Source of the DNA: Lepiota brunneoincarnata
Taxonomy: Eukaryota > Basidiomycota > Agaricomycetes > Agaricales > Agaricaceae
Length of the DNA: 64,000 bases
Assembly: GCA_023014365.1 (NCBI GenBank)
Contig: JAEBUN010000001.1
Location: forward strand, 1,922,001 to 1,986,000
Direction: 5' to 3'
Shown: piece by piece, positions 37,375 through 48,663 of the stretch
Layout of the letters: each line of letters starts with the position of its first letter
How positions within the stretch are numbered: position 1 is the stretch's first letter
Notes under the pieces: model-generated
Databases searched by the model: none
The model's input: the letters and a program-made list of their open reading frames with translations, nothing else
What the model was told of the DNA's origin: nothing
Translations under genes and position numbers: made by a program

Positions 37375-39134
37375 ATGGACCCTCCCAAACGCAAGGCCCC
37401 TGCAATCCGCGCAGACACACACCAGACGGCACTCCTCAAGTCGGTATTTGCTGTCTCGTGCACCCCCTCTGTCCAGGCCATCCGTGAACTCAGTCAACAG
37501 ACCGGGTTGTATGCGCTGTGGTCATGTCTCCGTATATATGCACGCTGAACGCGCCCAGGCCAGACAAATGGATTAATGCCTGGTTTTGCAGGCAGCGAAC
37601 TAAGGCTCGCAAGGCAAGCACAAATATCGATATGACCACGGGTTCTTCTGTTTCCACTGGCGGCACTTTCAGCGCGATCGCACCGGCCAATCTTTCCACT
37701 CCGGATGTCATGCAATTCAAGACTGAGTATCAGGAGCCATCAATCGATAGCGAGCCCCCCTCTTCTTCGCCTCGTTCTGTTGCCACGGATGCTGGTGCCA
37801 TAACCTACACGTTTACTAGGACTGCAAAAAAAAATGCTCCTCGTGCGAGGGGAAAGTGGGCCCAGAAAGATACAATCAAGCCAGAACCTCAAGACACGCA
37901 AATTTTATCACCATTTGGGACCGTGGGCTCTGTTCAAGCCCTACGGCCGCAACTCCTACCCTCTGTGCTAGTCTCTCGCACGACTCGAGGGACTGAAAAT
38001 GAGTTTTTGGTACGATCGAGGTTTCCAATCCCACCGCCAACCCGCTCTCAGGAACCCTCGAACCAAGGCCCAGGGAATAGCATACATCCGCAGTATGACC
38101 TTAATCATCCCATGACTGCATCCTTGGTTCCTTCTGCTGGATACTGCTCGACTCCCGCGTTCGCGCAGCGGATTCTCCCATATCGGCAAGGTCCTATCAT
38201 GCGTTCGAATTTCCGAAATTCAATGCCTGCTGATTACTACTCCGGCTGTGTTGAAACAACCTCTTCTCACCAAAAGGATCTGTATACCGAGTCTAGCCGC
38301 TCATCGTCAGCGTCAGGTGAAGTCAGAAATGTGGACGTCGTTTATACCCAGCCTGCAACGAACTCCGCGTATGAAGCGCCCTCCGTACCTCCTGACTCAG
38401 GTGTCCGCGCTGGTACGGTCAAATTCTCGTTAGGCCCTCCGCTCTAATCCAAGTCTCTGTTGGCTTAGTCAAAGATACCCTGGTGGTGCCGCCGCAAACT
38501 TGGAGTCCCCCTTCGTCAGCGTTCGCAAAGCATACGGTTCCCCGTAATGTTTATCAAGCTGTGCTGCACAATTATGCTACTTTGTTTCCGGTTATTGGGC
38601 TATCACTATATGTGAGTTGTTGCTGACTCCTGAAATTGGCTGTAGGGTCTGCAGCCATCTTGGACTGAGGATGTAACAACGCGAAATGCTCAATCCCTGA
38701 TTTCTGAGGTTTTCCCTTCCGCTTCTTCGCATTCATGCCTGCGGACTGGAATAATTTCCTCTACCGGTACCGATCCTCAGCGTACTGATAATGCGGATTG
38801 CAAGGGCTCTCAAATGCCACCACCAGTTTTACCTACTCAGCCCCTAGAACACCCATACTGTCCCACAAACGTTATAAAAGGAACCCAAGCTATTCCTCGG
38901 AATACGAACTCGAATTTCCTGGACCTATCTGGTCTGCACTACGATTATGCTCCCCTGGGTCATTTACAAGAAATGTTGGAACCGTTTCGCTTGCCAGAAA
39001 CCAACTACTTATTCAGGAGAGAAGACATGGTCGACTGCCTGCTGGACGAAAGGCTGGCAGTGGAGGAGCCGTTCCAAGCAGCGATGGGGCTAGTGCTATT
39101 GTCAAAGCTTGGGCCTGGAGTGGTAGAGTACTAG
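37375..39134 (+). CDS. Atypical homeodomain protein
   Basis: Probable DNA-binding regulator. From the start at 37375 residues about 5-62 form a homeodomain: RKAPAIRADTHQTALLKSVF, then SCTPSVQAIRELSQQTGL, then by a short intron PDKWINAWFCRQRTKARK. Helix 3 keeps Trp48 and Phe49 but has Arg where homeodomains almost always carry the base-contacting Asn51. The rest is Ser/Pro/Thr-rich and disordered (37620-38440). An exon or two follow (KDTLVVPPQTWSPPSSAFAK, then GLQPSWTEDVTTRNAQSLIS). The last exon ends EPFQAAMGLVLLSKLGPGVV at 39134. About 530 residues. It is not obviously a mating-type HD1/HD2 gene: no partner homeodomain gene or MIP peptidase is nearby. Confidence 0.75.
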
Positions 39135-39254
39135 ACAAAATATATACGTCATCAGCCGGTCTGACCCGCGTGTACATACATAAATCCCACGGAAAAACAA
39201 AGTTTTGACCGGCTTTACCGTCCACAACTCACTGACCAAAATATTCATTTCGTC

Positions 39255-40302
39255 ATGTCTGCTCGTCTTGCTCGCAGTGTCTTTGCCTCTGCCCGTGCGT
39301 CAGCGAGGTCTCGCACAAACCTTGTTCTTCCTGTTCGCAGGAACATGAGTGCCCAGTCACATGGTGCTCAACCCAAAAAGTCAGACCTCCCCTGGCTCGT
39401 ACGTCCTCCTTCGCCTTGCTAACAGTGGCCATACCAATCCCCTTTGGTCCATCCTAGATTGGCTCTGCCATCGCCTTTGGTCCCATTGTACGTCCCATGA
39501 ACTTATTGCTTGCTAAACTTACTTATATACTTGTCTATCACAGTTCTTGTACCTTCTATCGCCCTCTGCACGTAAAGACACGCATGCCCATGCAGTCCAC
39601 CACGACGACCACGACGTTCCAGCGCTGAAGAAGGAGAAGGCAGAGCACGAATCCAAAGCTCCCGAGGTGATGAAGGACGATGAGGGTACACCAGCTGACG
39701 TCACAGAGTCGATTGCACGTTCAGAGGTGAGCAGGAGAGCTTTGGTTCGTGATATCGCCGAGCTCACCCTCGGAATAGGAGAATGACGCACCAAAGGAAT
39801 CACAATCAAAGGAATCAGAATCGCAGTCGGTGGGTCGAACGATTTTTACTTTGGGGTACATAATTTTGATGATCCTCTGCCAGCCGAAGTCCGTTACTTC
39901 AGTACGGGTGGCTGCTGAAAATACTCCTGTTAGCATCGATGAATCCCTCCCTGTTCTACCTCTATCTAACGTTGCCTTCAGGAGAAGGTCATACTGGAGA
40001 AGAAGGACAGTGCTGAGGTCAACACTGCAGAGCCCAAGCCCGAGCAACCAGAGTCTCAAGAACCGTCCAACGAGGCATCCACAGAGCACACCAACACATC
40101 GGAGAAACCAGATGTACGTTTATCTCATCCTTTACTACCTCCTGCTCGTGCTCGACTGGGGCGAATACGAGTCTATGAGTGGTATGACGACACTCACTTT
40201 TTCATATGTTCTGTCTGGAGTCACGTGTTCGCGTTTTGTTACCGAACTAACTGACGCACAATTATGCAGGAGACATCTGCCCAAGAAAAGGCCCGGGCTT
40301 AG
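39255..40302 (+). CDS. Small mitochondrial membrane protein of unknown function
   Basis: Start at 39255 gives an Arg/Ser/Ala-rich presequence (MSARLARSVFASARASARSR), a mitochondrial targeting signal. Short exons follow: KSDLPWL, a 30-nt exon IGSAIAFGPI, and FLYLLSPSARKDTHAHAVHH, together one membrane segment. The rest is charged and low in complexity: VPALKKEKAEHESKAPEVMK, ENDAPKESQSKESESQS, EKVILEKKDSAEVNTAEPKP and a final exon ETSAQEKARA. The stop is at 40300-40302. Five or six introns, about 170 residues. I recognise no family; similar small single-pass proteins occur in many basidiomycete genomes. Confidence 0.6.
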
Positions 40303-40655
40303 TTGCTTGCATATATCGTTATTGGATATTGGTATGAGAAGCTACATGCGTTCGTATAGGGATGTAACGAATCCGGTTGTGCCACTCAATGACCAATATC
40401 TTGGACAATCATCTAATTCTAGAAAAATCTCGAGCGCAGCTGAAGCTTCATACGGCAGACCGGTCTTGCTATTTTCTATCTAATGAACAATCAGCTACCT
40501 CTGCTCGTAAGCTACACTCAGCCGTCGAATTTGGCCACTGCCGGATCACGAGTGATTTATAGTGACATGCTACATAGTTTTTGTTCTAAAAAAATACAGA
40601 ATGATCAAAAGAGGATGTCGAAATACCGGCCAGGTTGAAGCATTGCTGTCAAAAA
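40303..40655. other. Convergent 3' intergenic region
   Basis: Spacer between two gene ends; only 3' untranslated sequence is expected. No gene seen. Confidence 0.4.
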
Positions 40656-41934
40656 CTAGACATTAAATAGCGCCAATGCTTCTTCTGGAAGACAACTATT
40701 GCAATCCAACCGTTTGTAGACCTCCAGTCGTTTGCCCTTACAAAGGAGGGTAAGTCTTTGATCCCGACCGTGCTCGATGACCATGCGTTGGATGAATCCG
40801 AGCGCTGCCCGAAGCTTCTTGAACGCAGGTTGCAAGCGTGCATTGGCAGCGTGAAGGAGCGGACAATCTATAGCCCGCTTGTCGAGTCTGATGAAAGTCC
40901 CCATTTGAATTTGGTCGTGCCAAGCGAGAAAGTGGTTGGTAGTCTGGGAGAAGAACAGTTGGGGGTACCGTTCCTTCCAGTCAAGCTTCCGGGCAGTGGT
41001 GGCCAGCTCAATGATAGCACTATCTGGAATATTGGCATTTCCTTTGCGTATGATACCGAGGCCGAATAATCGCTTGACGCCGTCTTCCGAGATATCGAGG
41101 CCGGAGATGGCCTCAATCAATTCGTCTGCCGCGCTAATGGAGGTAGCTTGGTTGGGTGCTGGCTGGCTGGGAGGGAGATAGGCGTCGACCTCGAACTGTA
41201 GGACCATCTTTAGGCCAGCAAAATCCTGATGGCAACTATTCAAACTTTTCATTGCTCACGGGGCTGCTACGGACTCACATAGGTGGCAATCCGAGCATGC
41301 CCAGGGATTCCTTCGCAGCCCGGAGCAGGCTTAGTTGCCGCATCCCTAAAATTAAACCCGTATGTGTTCCCCCGGAGGTGGTCGACTGTCTGTTGCTCCC
41401 AGCGGTTGAGGAGGATAGTCTTATCTCCGACCAATTCTGTATCGATTCGAAAATCCCTTCCAGTACCCCTGATCCACCTCAAGAGCTTCCGGAGGCCGTT
41501 TCGGTCACTGACAAAATCTATAGTCCCCCACTCGACAGGGGGATCAACATTCTGCTCAGTGACCGCAGTGACGAGTGGGAGGAGGGGTCTGCCTGGAAGT
41601 ATATGTCCGTTACGATCCCGGAGATGACTCCCGGTGTCGGGCTCAACCGTTACCGGTAACGGCCTTTCGAGCCATTCCGGTGGTGATCCTGGGATGGAGG
41701 AGACAGAAGATTTAATTAAACTCGATCATCTTGGACTCGGACTTCGTACCTGGCACGAGAAGCACAGGGTTAAATTGGTCACTACCTGGTGCCCAGTTAT
41801 AGGAGCCAATATAATCGGTAGTCCTTGACTCGAATTTCTTCGGGAGAGGTGTCCGCCTCTGGTACTTCGACCGTAAGTAGAGGCTCAGGGGCTAGATCAT
41901 GGTTGAGCGGACGCCAGTTGCTAGAAGGGGACAT
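40656..41934 (-). CDS. Conserved fungal protein of unknown function (paralog 1)
   Basis: One of two related genes in the window (the other at 54048-55486). Shared blocks are: YIGSYNWAPGSDQFNPVLLV near 41770-41830; then DFVSDRNGLRKLLRWI; then DFRIDTELVGDKTILLNRWE with NTYGFNF near 41330-41460; a Cys-Gly-His-Arg block; MVLQFEVDAYLPPSQPAP; and WKERYPQLFFSQTTNHFLAW with a C-terminal LEVYKRLDCNSCLPEEALAL. The layout suits the fungal proteins often labelled geranylgeranyl pyrophosphate synthetase by database error; no prenyltransferase DDxxD motif is seen. The start at 41934 (MSPSSNWRPLNHDLAPEPLL) needs one A fewer at 41835-41837 to read on. Function unknown, possibly nuclease-like by inference only. 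Confidence 0.65.
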
Positions 41935-44900
41935 TGATTGATTGTGATCTATTTGGTGCGGTTCTGTGGCTAACCAGCTCGTTTTATAGGTCCATATTTG
42001 AAAGACTCATCAGAAACTCCCCGAAGGCTTTAGAGCATGTATGAAGCCAAGAAGAAAATTAAATGGATCCGCAGCTGGCCAGTCTCGTAAAGAGCCATAG
42101 GAACTTTTGCCTCATGTTTGGCATCGAGTGTTCCAGAGACTGCGCAGCCAAGAGGACCAAAATATGGTCGCAGCACGGAGGTAGAAGCTCTGGGCGGGAA
42201 AAACCTCGACAACGGATTATTCTGGAGAAAGCATAGCAAGTTCAAGAATCCAATCCCGATGTACCTTTCCAAGAATGACCTCTGAGTTTCCACATGCCCC
42301 TAAGTAGCAAGGAGCGACAGTAGGATGGAGGAGCTACAGCACACGAGGCTTTGAATGCGTTTTGCACGAGGTACTTATTGGCCGGCCCTAAACCCACTGA
42401 CGGCGCCGACTATAAGATCCCCTTTGCCACAACTGTCCCTAACTTGGACAAGGTGAACTTTACACCTTGCACCCCAATCACGTCTCTGAGGAAGCTTGGC
42501 AGGTAAGTGCGCCTCTCTCTTGCTATCTATTCTCTCTCATCCACCCTGCCACACAACTTGTTATAGGACTTACTAGCCGGTCCAGTCCATACTCCACCCT
42601 CACATGAGGGAGGCACTTTGGTCTTGAATACATGGAGTCTGTCACGTCAGTTGTCCTCCCCAGTGTTCAAAACCATCAAGCTGACGAGTTCTGTAATAGT
42701 GCAAGTCGGACCAGATGACGCGAAGGGCAAGTTGCCCGGGCGGAACCCCGCCCTCCGAGCAAATTAATTACCCCAGGCCACCTGGCTCTCACTTGTGTCT
42801 CGATAGTGTTGTCAAGTAGTTCATCGAAATGCTATGAGTGCCTCTAAGATTTGTGAGATTCAGTCGGCGCCGGTCACCGACTAGCTATATGTTAGTGTGC
42901 AAATGTGAACTTGAAAATGGCAATCATCGTATTTGGGTGCACTCTGTATTTATTTGGGTCAACTGACCGGCGTTCATGTAAATCTCGCCTTGCCTCGGTT
43001 TTGTGCCCGTAGGTTATCAGCTTATCTCTACTCAAGAATATGATAAGGTACCAAGAACAGCTACTGTTCGGTAATACTATAGAAAGAAGCACCGCATCGT
43101 CTCGCAGGATCTATCATCCGGATTCCCATGGCAGGACCAAAGCTTCCAAGGCCCAAGTGACGGATGTTTGAAATTCTCCTAAACGGGTTCTCCTTCTTTC
43201 AAAGAGCACTGGATGCCGGGGGCACAAATCAACAAGTCGACTCCATTACTGTGTCTGCTTTCTTGATTCAGGGGCCAAGCCATGAATTGATATCGTAGGT
43301 ATCGCCGTGGTGATCCACGAAAAGATAAGCCTGAAACCCAGATAACGCATAGCACCCACTGAGGTACCTTCGATAACCACGTTCTCGTCGGCCCACGTGC
43401 ATCCGGTGACCAAGGATGGCTGCTATCGCAACTAGATAGATGATAAGTGGGTGTTAGCACACCATCGCATCAGCAGCAATTGGAACTAGCCCTTGGCCCC
43501 ACGACGATTCTCCGCCGAACCGGAGCTGAGAAGAGTCCTCGACTTCAGTTGAAAGGAAGGAAGGTGGGCTCGCCGGCGAGCTTATGGTGGATTCCGGCAT
43601 GCACAGAAGCTCACGCCATGTGTACGCGATGTCGAGAAGGTCCCCTTTAATTCGATAGTCTCATGGGAAGGCGAAGGGCGAACACATTGGGACCTGATAT
43701 TTGTCGAAAAAAACCAGTGCATCCCATCTTGCACAAGGGGCCCTGGGAGATCAGGGTGAAGATTATATGGAAACGGGGTTGGTTCGTAGTGTTTACGAGA
43801 AGAATCCGAGATGCTAATCTGATCGTCCTCTGAAGATTGATGTAGGGAACGGTGTCGGACTTTGGCCATGGCGTTCTTGATGTGATTCATACGAGAGCAC
43901 CGACGATGGCGTGAAGAAACAAGCAGATCTCAATCGAGAAAACTATATTGATCATGGGACACAAAGACTCGCATAACTCACAAACAAGGATCTTTCTCGC
44001 ATGAAACAAATGACTTTGAGCTTAAAACATATTGACCATCGGCAGACGGTGGGTAGGGATACCAAAAGACTTGCTAGGTGGAGGCCAACGATTCGTGTCG
44101 CTGAATTGCGCCGTCAGAATTGCGGGACCGTCGTGCCTGGGATTATTGGATGAACAACATCTATTCTTAAAAGTGATGTTATGCGCGAACGTCCGTTGGA
44201 GGCTTCTGAGACCAGAGATCAGGAGGCACAGGGCCTTATGGTGGAAGCTACACTCAATTGCCGAGAATCGAAGCACCAACGCAAACACCAAGATACAAAG
44301 ATGAGTCGCACGGGTACTGTCCGGATCCCCATGTTATCCATCGACCTGATCACAAACAGAGGGTGATCGTCTTATTTGGAATTACGGTTCCATGATCCAA
44401 TAGACCTTGAACCTCGTCTACGGCAGAGGTGTGCTCAAGATTCGGCGAAGTACTAGATCACAAGAGGGTGGATAGGGCAATCGCGGCGCATGACCAGTAA
44501 AATCCGTATGTGCCGAAAGGCACCGTGCGCAGGTTTGAACAGAGATGGTGAAGTGCTCACAAACTTGTGCTTCGTTGTTACTACATTGAATTGAGAAGCG
44601 TCAAGTGGTCTGAAAAAAAAACCAGAATGAGCTGTTTTCCCGTAGCGGACCCAATTGCAGCGGCTATGAGGGCTGAGAGTTAAATTGACACATTGGAAGA
44701 AAAGTTCTGGATATGCACTGGGGAAGTCTTGTTTCAGAAAGAAAAAACACAAAACAGATGAATAATGTTCACATAACCTCTGCCAGTAGTCAATCCGGGA
44801 ACGGGAGAAATCCCGTGTACTTTGTATGTAACTGTCTTGATCTAGAACTTGGGTGGGACGAGAATATAGGCAGGGGGCTAGCACCATACTGCGCGTCATG

Positions 44901-45951
44901 GTGAAATCATCTACTCCAAGGCAAGGCGAATAAGAAGTACGACCATGGGGAGAAATAGACTCACACGTTTCACCTGATACGTGTGGGCTTTATTCCCGAC
45001 TCGTACTGCGGCGTTTCTAGTCTGCTGACTATAGGCCCGTGCTAATAGAAGATATTGCGGAGAGGTAGCGTTAAGGGTAAGACCCAGGTCAGCGCGAGGA
45101 TGCCGTGATGCTAAAATACGCAGGTAATAGCATTTAGGGGGAGTCGATCTTCAGTGGTCGAGTAACCGGCGACCTTGAGCGGGTGTTTTCATGCATTGTC
45201 GGTGGCCATCTGATCGGCCTTGGGAAAAGCGGATCGATCATATTGCCAAGCCGTGGAGGACCAGCTTGCCGATATGTGTGTTTTTGGCAGACGTCACCAG
45301 CCCAGTCTGAGTGTCGGATCAAGTGGATTGGGCCATGGGATGTAAGTTTCGCAGTCTGGTCGAATGGCCGCTGGGGGGTCATTCGTGGGAGGAATCATAA
45401 CATTCTTGGGTAGGGATGGCACACACGCGTCTGTGACGTGAGAGTGTGGTAGATGGGTGGTGGGAGGGGAAGGTACGGATAGAGGGGAAGAATGTGACAG
45501 GGCAGCAGAACGGAATAGGAGGGAAGACGGTGAGGAGAGATATTATTCTGTTGGACTGTATGGATTCGGAGAAACATGTTTCTGATTTTACGCCTGCTTG
45601 CTCGCGTACGCATATAGGCTCTAGCAAGTCTGTAGCGGACAACGGCACGGACGAGAGTTCGGTCTGGCATGAATTTCAATATACACAAATGGGTCGGAAG
45701 GTCATCGGAGGACGAGCATTGAAGAGATCCTGGATTCCCAGAGGAAGCGGGTGCGCGAGAGGGGGAGTGGACCGCTGTTGAGGTTGGCGAAAGCTCGGAG
45801 TAAGTACCATCTTGATTCATTTTTCCCACGCAAGGGACGCGCCATCGACGGTCCATTACGCGGCCTCTGCTCCTATATTCCTCCGTTATATACTCTCTCT
45901 CTCTCCACCCTCGGCCCTTTTTACCCCCTTCCCTCCCACCCCTTCGCTACA
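41935..45951. other. Gene-poor 4 kb
   Basis: No gene is recognised. At about 42400-42770 two open stretches on the plus strand (DYKIPFATTVPNLDKVNFTP, then GGTLVLNTWSLSRQLSSPVF) are separated by a plausible GTAAGT...TTATAG intron of about 55 bp. They have no clear start and no family. On the minus strand 43582-43890 (MAKVRHRSLHQSSEDDQISI) is protein-like but isolated. The last 500 bp, T/C-rich around 45880-45950, are probably the promoter and leader of the proteasome gene. Confidence 0.4.
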
Positions 45952-47172
45952 ATGCCCGACATGGTCTCATTAGCTCATCCTCAGCCCCAGCAGCAGCATT
46001 CTTTTAACCCATACACAGAAAATGGCGGCACTATTCTCGCCATCGCGGGTGCAGATTTCAGTGTCGTCGCAGGCGATACCCGGCAGAGCGAGGGTTTCGC
46101 AATTCAGACACGCTACGCACCCAAGGTCTTCCGACTGTGCGTGTTCCTTGCATTGCCATTCCGCTTTTCTGCATACCAACTCTCTCCAGAACCGATAAGG
46201 CTGTATTAGCCGTCAACGGCTTCGCCGCCGACGGCAACATGTTCGTGAAGAAAGTAAGACAACGTCTAGAGGTTCGTTCTACCAACAGCATATCACTGGC
46301 TCCGAGTCACTTATCCTCATTTAACAGTGGTATCGACATGCACATGCCAAGGACATGCCCATCCGCGCGATCGCCCGTTTGATTCAAACAATGCTGTATT
46401 CCCGACGTTTTTTCCCCTACTATGTATACAACATTCTCGGTGGTATTGAGGAAGATGGTAAGTCCATCATCGTCTTACTGATACCCACTCATTTCTTTTA
46501 TTCCATTAGGAACTGGCGCAGTTTACTCGTTTGACCCCGTTGGATCATACGAGCGTGAAGCATGCCGCGCCGCGGGAGCAGCACAATCGCTCGTCCAGCC
46601 TTTCTTGGATAATCAGGTCAGTTGGTCTTTCAACCCGTATCGAGCCACCCAAGCGTTGCGTAATTGACGCGAACATTTCGCGTCTCTACTCGCGCCCCAT
46701 CTAGGCGCTATCCGATCCTTTACCGATTTATTCCCGCGCCCATTGATCCCCTCTCTTCGGTTGCACTCAACACTGACACTGCTTATTCACTTTAGATCTA
46801 CTTCAAGAATCAGACGCCCGCCCCTGGTACATCGTTTCCTAGACACCTTTCTCTGCCCACGGTCCTCTCCCTCGTGATTGATGCTTTTACAAGTGCCACA
46901 GAACGACATATCGAGGTGAGTAAATATTCCTGATTCGGTCGCGGTATCGCCGTGCATAACTGCTTCGCTGCGATCTCTCCCTGATCACTTTACCTTACCT
47001 TACTCACCATTGGTACATACAGGTCGGTGATGGTCTTGAAATATATGTTGCACTAGCCAAGAATAGCCCTTCCATACAAGGACTTCGGGAAATCCGAGGT
47101 GTATCGGAACTCACCTCGACAGATGATGGTGAACGAGTCTTCGTGGTCCGGCGTGAACTCAAGAAAGACTGA
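45952..47172 (+). CDS. PRE7: 20S proteasome subunit beta6
   Basis: Non-catalytic beta subunit of the 20S core proteasome (PSMB1/Pre7). From the start at 45952 the exons read [20 protein letters not shown] and [20 protein letters not shown], then [20 protein letters not shown]. Next are [20 protein letters not shown] and [20 protein letters not shown], then [20 protein letters not shown] and [20 protein letters not shown]. The last exon begins [20 protein letters not shown] and ends VRRELKKD at 47172. The N-terminus lacks a Thr nucleophile after the Gly of the propeptide, as expected for beta6. Five short introns, about 255 residues, normal length. Confidence 0.95.
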
Positions 47173-47762
47173 TCGAGGCTTTGTACCACACCCACCCTGT
47201 ACTATTCACCTCCCCATGATCATCTCTCCATTTGTTTGACCCCCAGAATTCAATTGTGATGATGAAGCAGTGGACATCATGTACATAGACCACACGCTTT
47301 TTTTGCGTTGCCTCGTCGGTAACTCGAGCAAGTCTAGTTGCGTGCGCCGCTGCTGGAAGGCTATCGTGTACAATAGCTACTTCGTAGAACAGTCACAAGG
47401 CTCGAACTAATTTTAGGTTTCCTTACATAAGGGTCAAGGGCAGTGTTCAGGGTATGTACGCAATAGAAAGAAACTTGAAAACTTGAGATTGGAAATCTAC
47501 TTGAAAATATTGTGAGCGTCGGTACAAACTACTATTGCTTGACCGCATGATTGTTACCATCCATAATTTTAGCATGGCAGATGGGAAGCAGTGAGGAACA
47601 AGGGCCGAGGCCAAACACGAACAAACAGCTCCACCCGTTTCCCCATCGCCGTTGCCGCTGTCCCTCACAACACTCACACCCCGCAGTACCCCTCTTCCCG
47701 CCCGCCCCTCTCTAGTCTCTCTCTTTGAATTCAAGAATATTGCCACGAACACCTTGCTTACG
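47173..47762. other. Intergenic region upstream of ROT1
   Basis: About 590 bp. The final 150 bp before the ROT1 start are rich in C and T (pyrimidine-rich leader), common upstream of fungal start codons. No gene seen. Confidence 0.4.
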
Positions 47763-48663
47763 ATGCTCCTTTCGCCCGTCTTTGGCCTGGTGCTGGCTTC
47801 GTTTGTTCCAACAACCTACTCGCAGTTGGCGTTGGAAGAGGCAACGACAGTTCTGCGTAGTACCTGGAGCTCGGGTTCTAGGCATGTTCTCACTGGACCC
47901 GTAAGTCTCTGCTGTCGTGCAGTCTTACTGTCAAAGTCTAAGTCTACCCCTTTCTCCACAGGGTTTCGCCAACCCAGTCAACATGACTTTCAACTACCCC
48001 AAGACTACGGGAATTTCCTACGCCTTGTATGTTACTCAATGTACAAAATTGAAACAGCATCTTGAACCATCTTTCTCTCTAGCACTGAGGAATTCTACGA
48101 AATCTCGCGCTACCGCTTCAACAGCAATGGTGCGTCACACGATTGGACCTCACGCCTAGCCTGACTCACACCAACATGCACACGAAACAGGCTCGGAACC
48201 CACATGTATCACTGGTGTTATCGGCTGGTCACACGGCAGGTATCAGCTTAACCCTAACGGCTCAATGACTATGTTTCCGTTCCCTGACGGCTACCAGCAA
48301 ATTCAAGATCCCTGCGCTGCCGTTTCCGAAAACTTCATTGAGAACTACCAGATAAAACAAGAGCTCTACCGGGATTGGAAGATTTTCTTGGACCCAACGC
48401 AAGGATACAAGCTACACTTGTCCCAGTTTGACGGCGCGCCCCTGGCTCCAATGTTCCAAGTGTCGCAAACACCCACCATGCACCCCACCCAAGTGTTGAG
48501 GAATGTAACGGACCCCAACGCTGATCCCAACGCTGATCCCAACGCCGACACTGGAAATGCGCAAAGGAGATCGTTGTCAGGTGCAGTCGGAAAACAGTGG
48601 TCGGCCGGTTTGACGAGCACATCAGGCTTGGTCGCCATGGCTGTCGTCTCGCTGATGCTATAG
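47763..48663 (+). CDS. ROT1: ROT1-like ER chaperone
   Basis: Single-pass ER membrane protein needed for beta-1,6-glucan synthesis and folding of glycoproteins. The start at 47763 gives a signal peptide (MLLSPVFGLVLASFVPTTYS). Then TWSSGSRHVLTGP joins to GFANPVNMTFNYPKTTGISY, then TEEFYEISRYRFNSN, then SEPTCITGVIGWSHGRYQLN. The last exon continues GSMTMFPFPDGYQQIQDPCA and SQFDGAPLAPMFQVSQTPTM, matching the family's motifs in order. Paired Cys residues and several N-glycosylation sites are visible. A short DPNA repeat and a C-terminal hydrophobic anchor (TSGLVAMAVVSLML) end the protein at 48663. Three introns, about 250 residues. Confidence 0.95.
48511..48549 (+). repeat. 12-bp tandem repeat encoding Asp-Pro-Asn-Ala
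   Basis: Three near-identical 12-bp units in the ROT1 coding sequence (gaccccaacgct and relatives), giving Asp-Pro-Asn-Ala repeats just before the membrane anchor. Likely a slippage-prone linker. Confidence 0.85.

Noticed and set aside
37375..39134. Mating-type HD locus
   Set aside because: No second divergent homeodomain gene and no MIP peptidase neighbour; the aldo-keto reductase on the other side is not a mating-locus gene.
40656..41934. Geranylgeranyl pyrophosphate synthase call
   Set aside because: Proteins like this carry that label in databases, but neither aspartate-rich prenyltransferase motif is present.
45395..45856. 153-codon minus-strand frame upstream of the proteasome gene
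   Set aside because: Pro/Tyr/His-rich translation of a pyrimidine-rich leader; no domain and no splice support.
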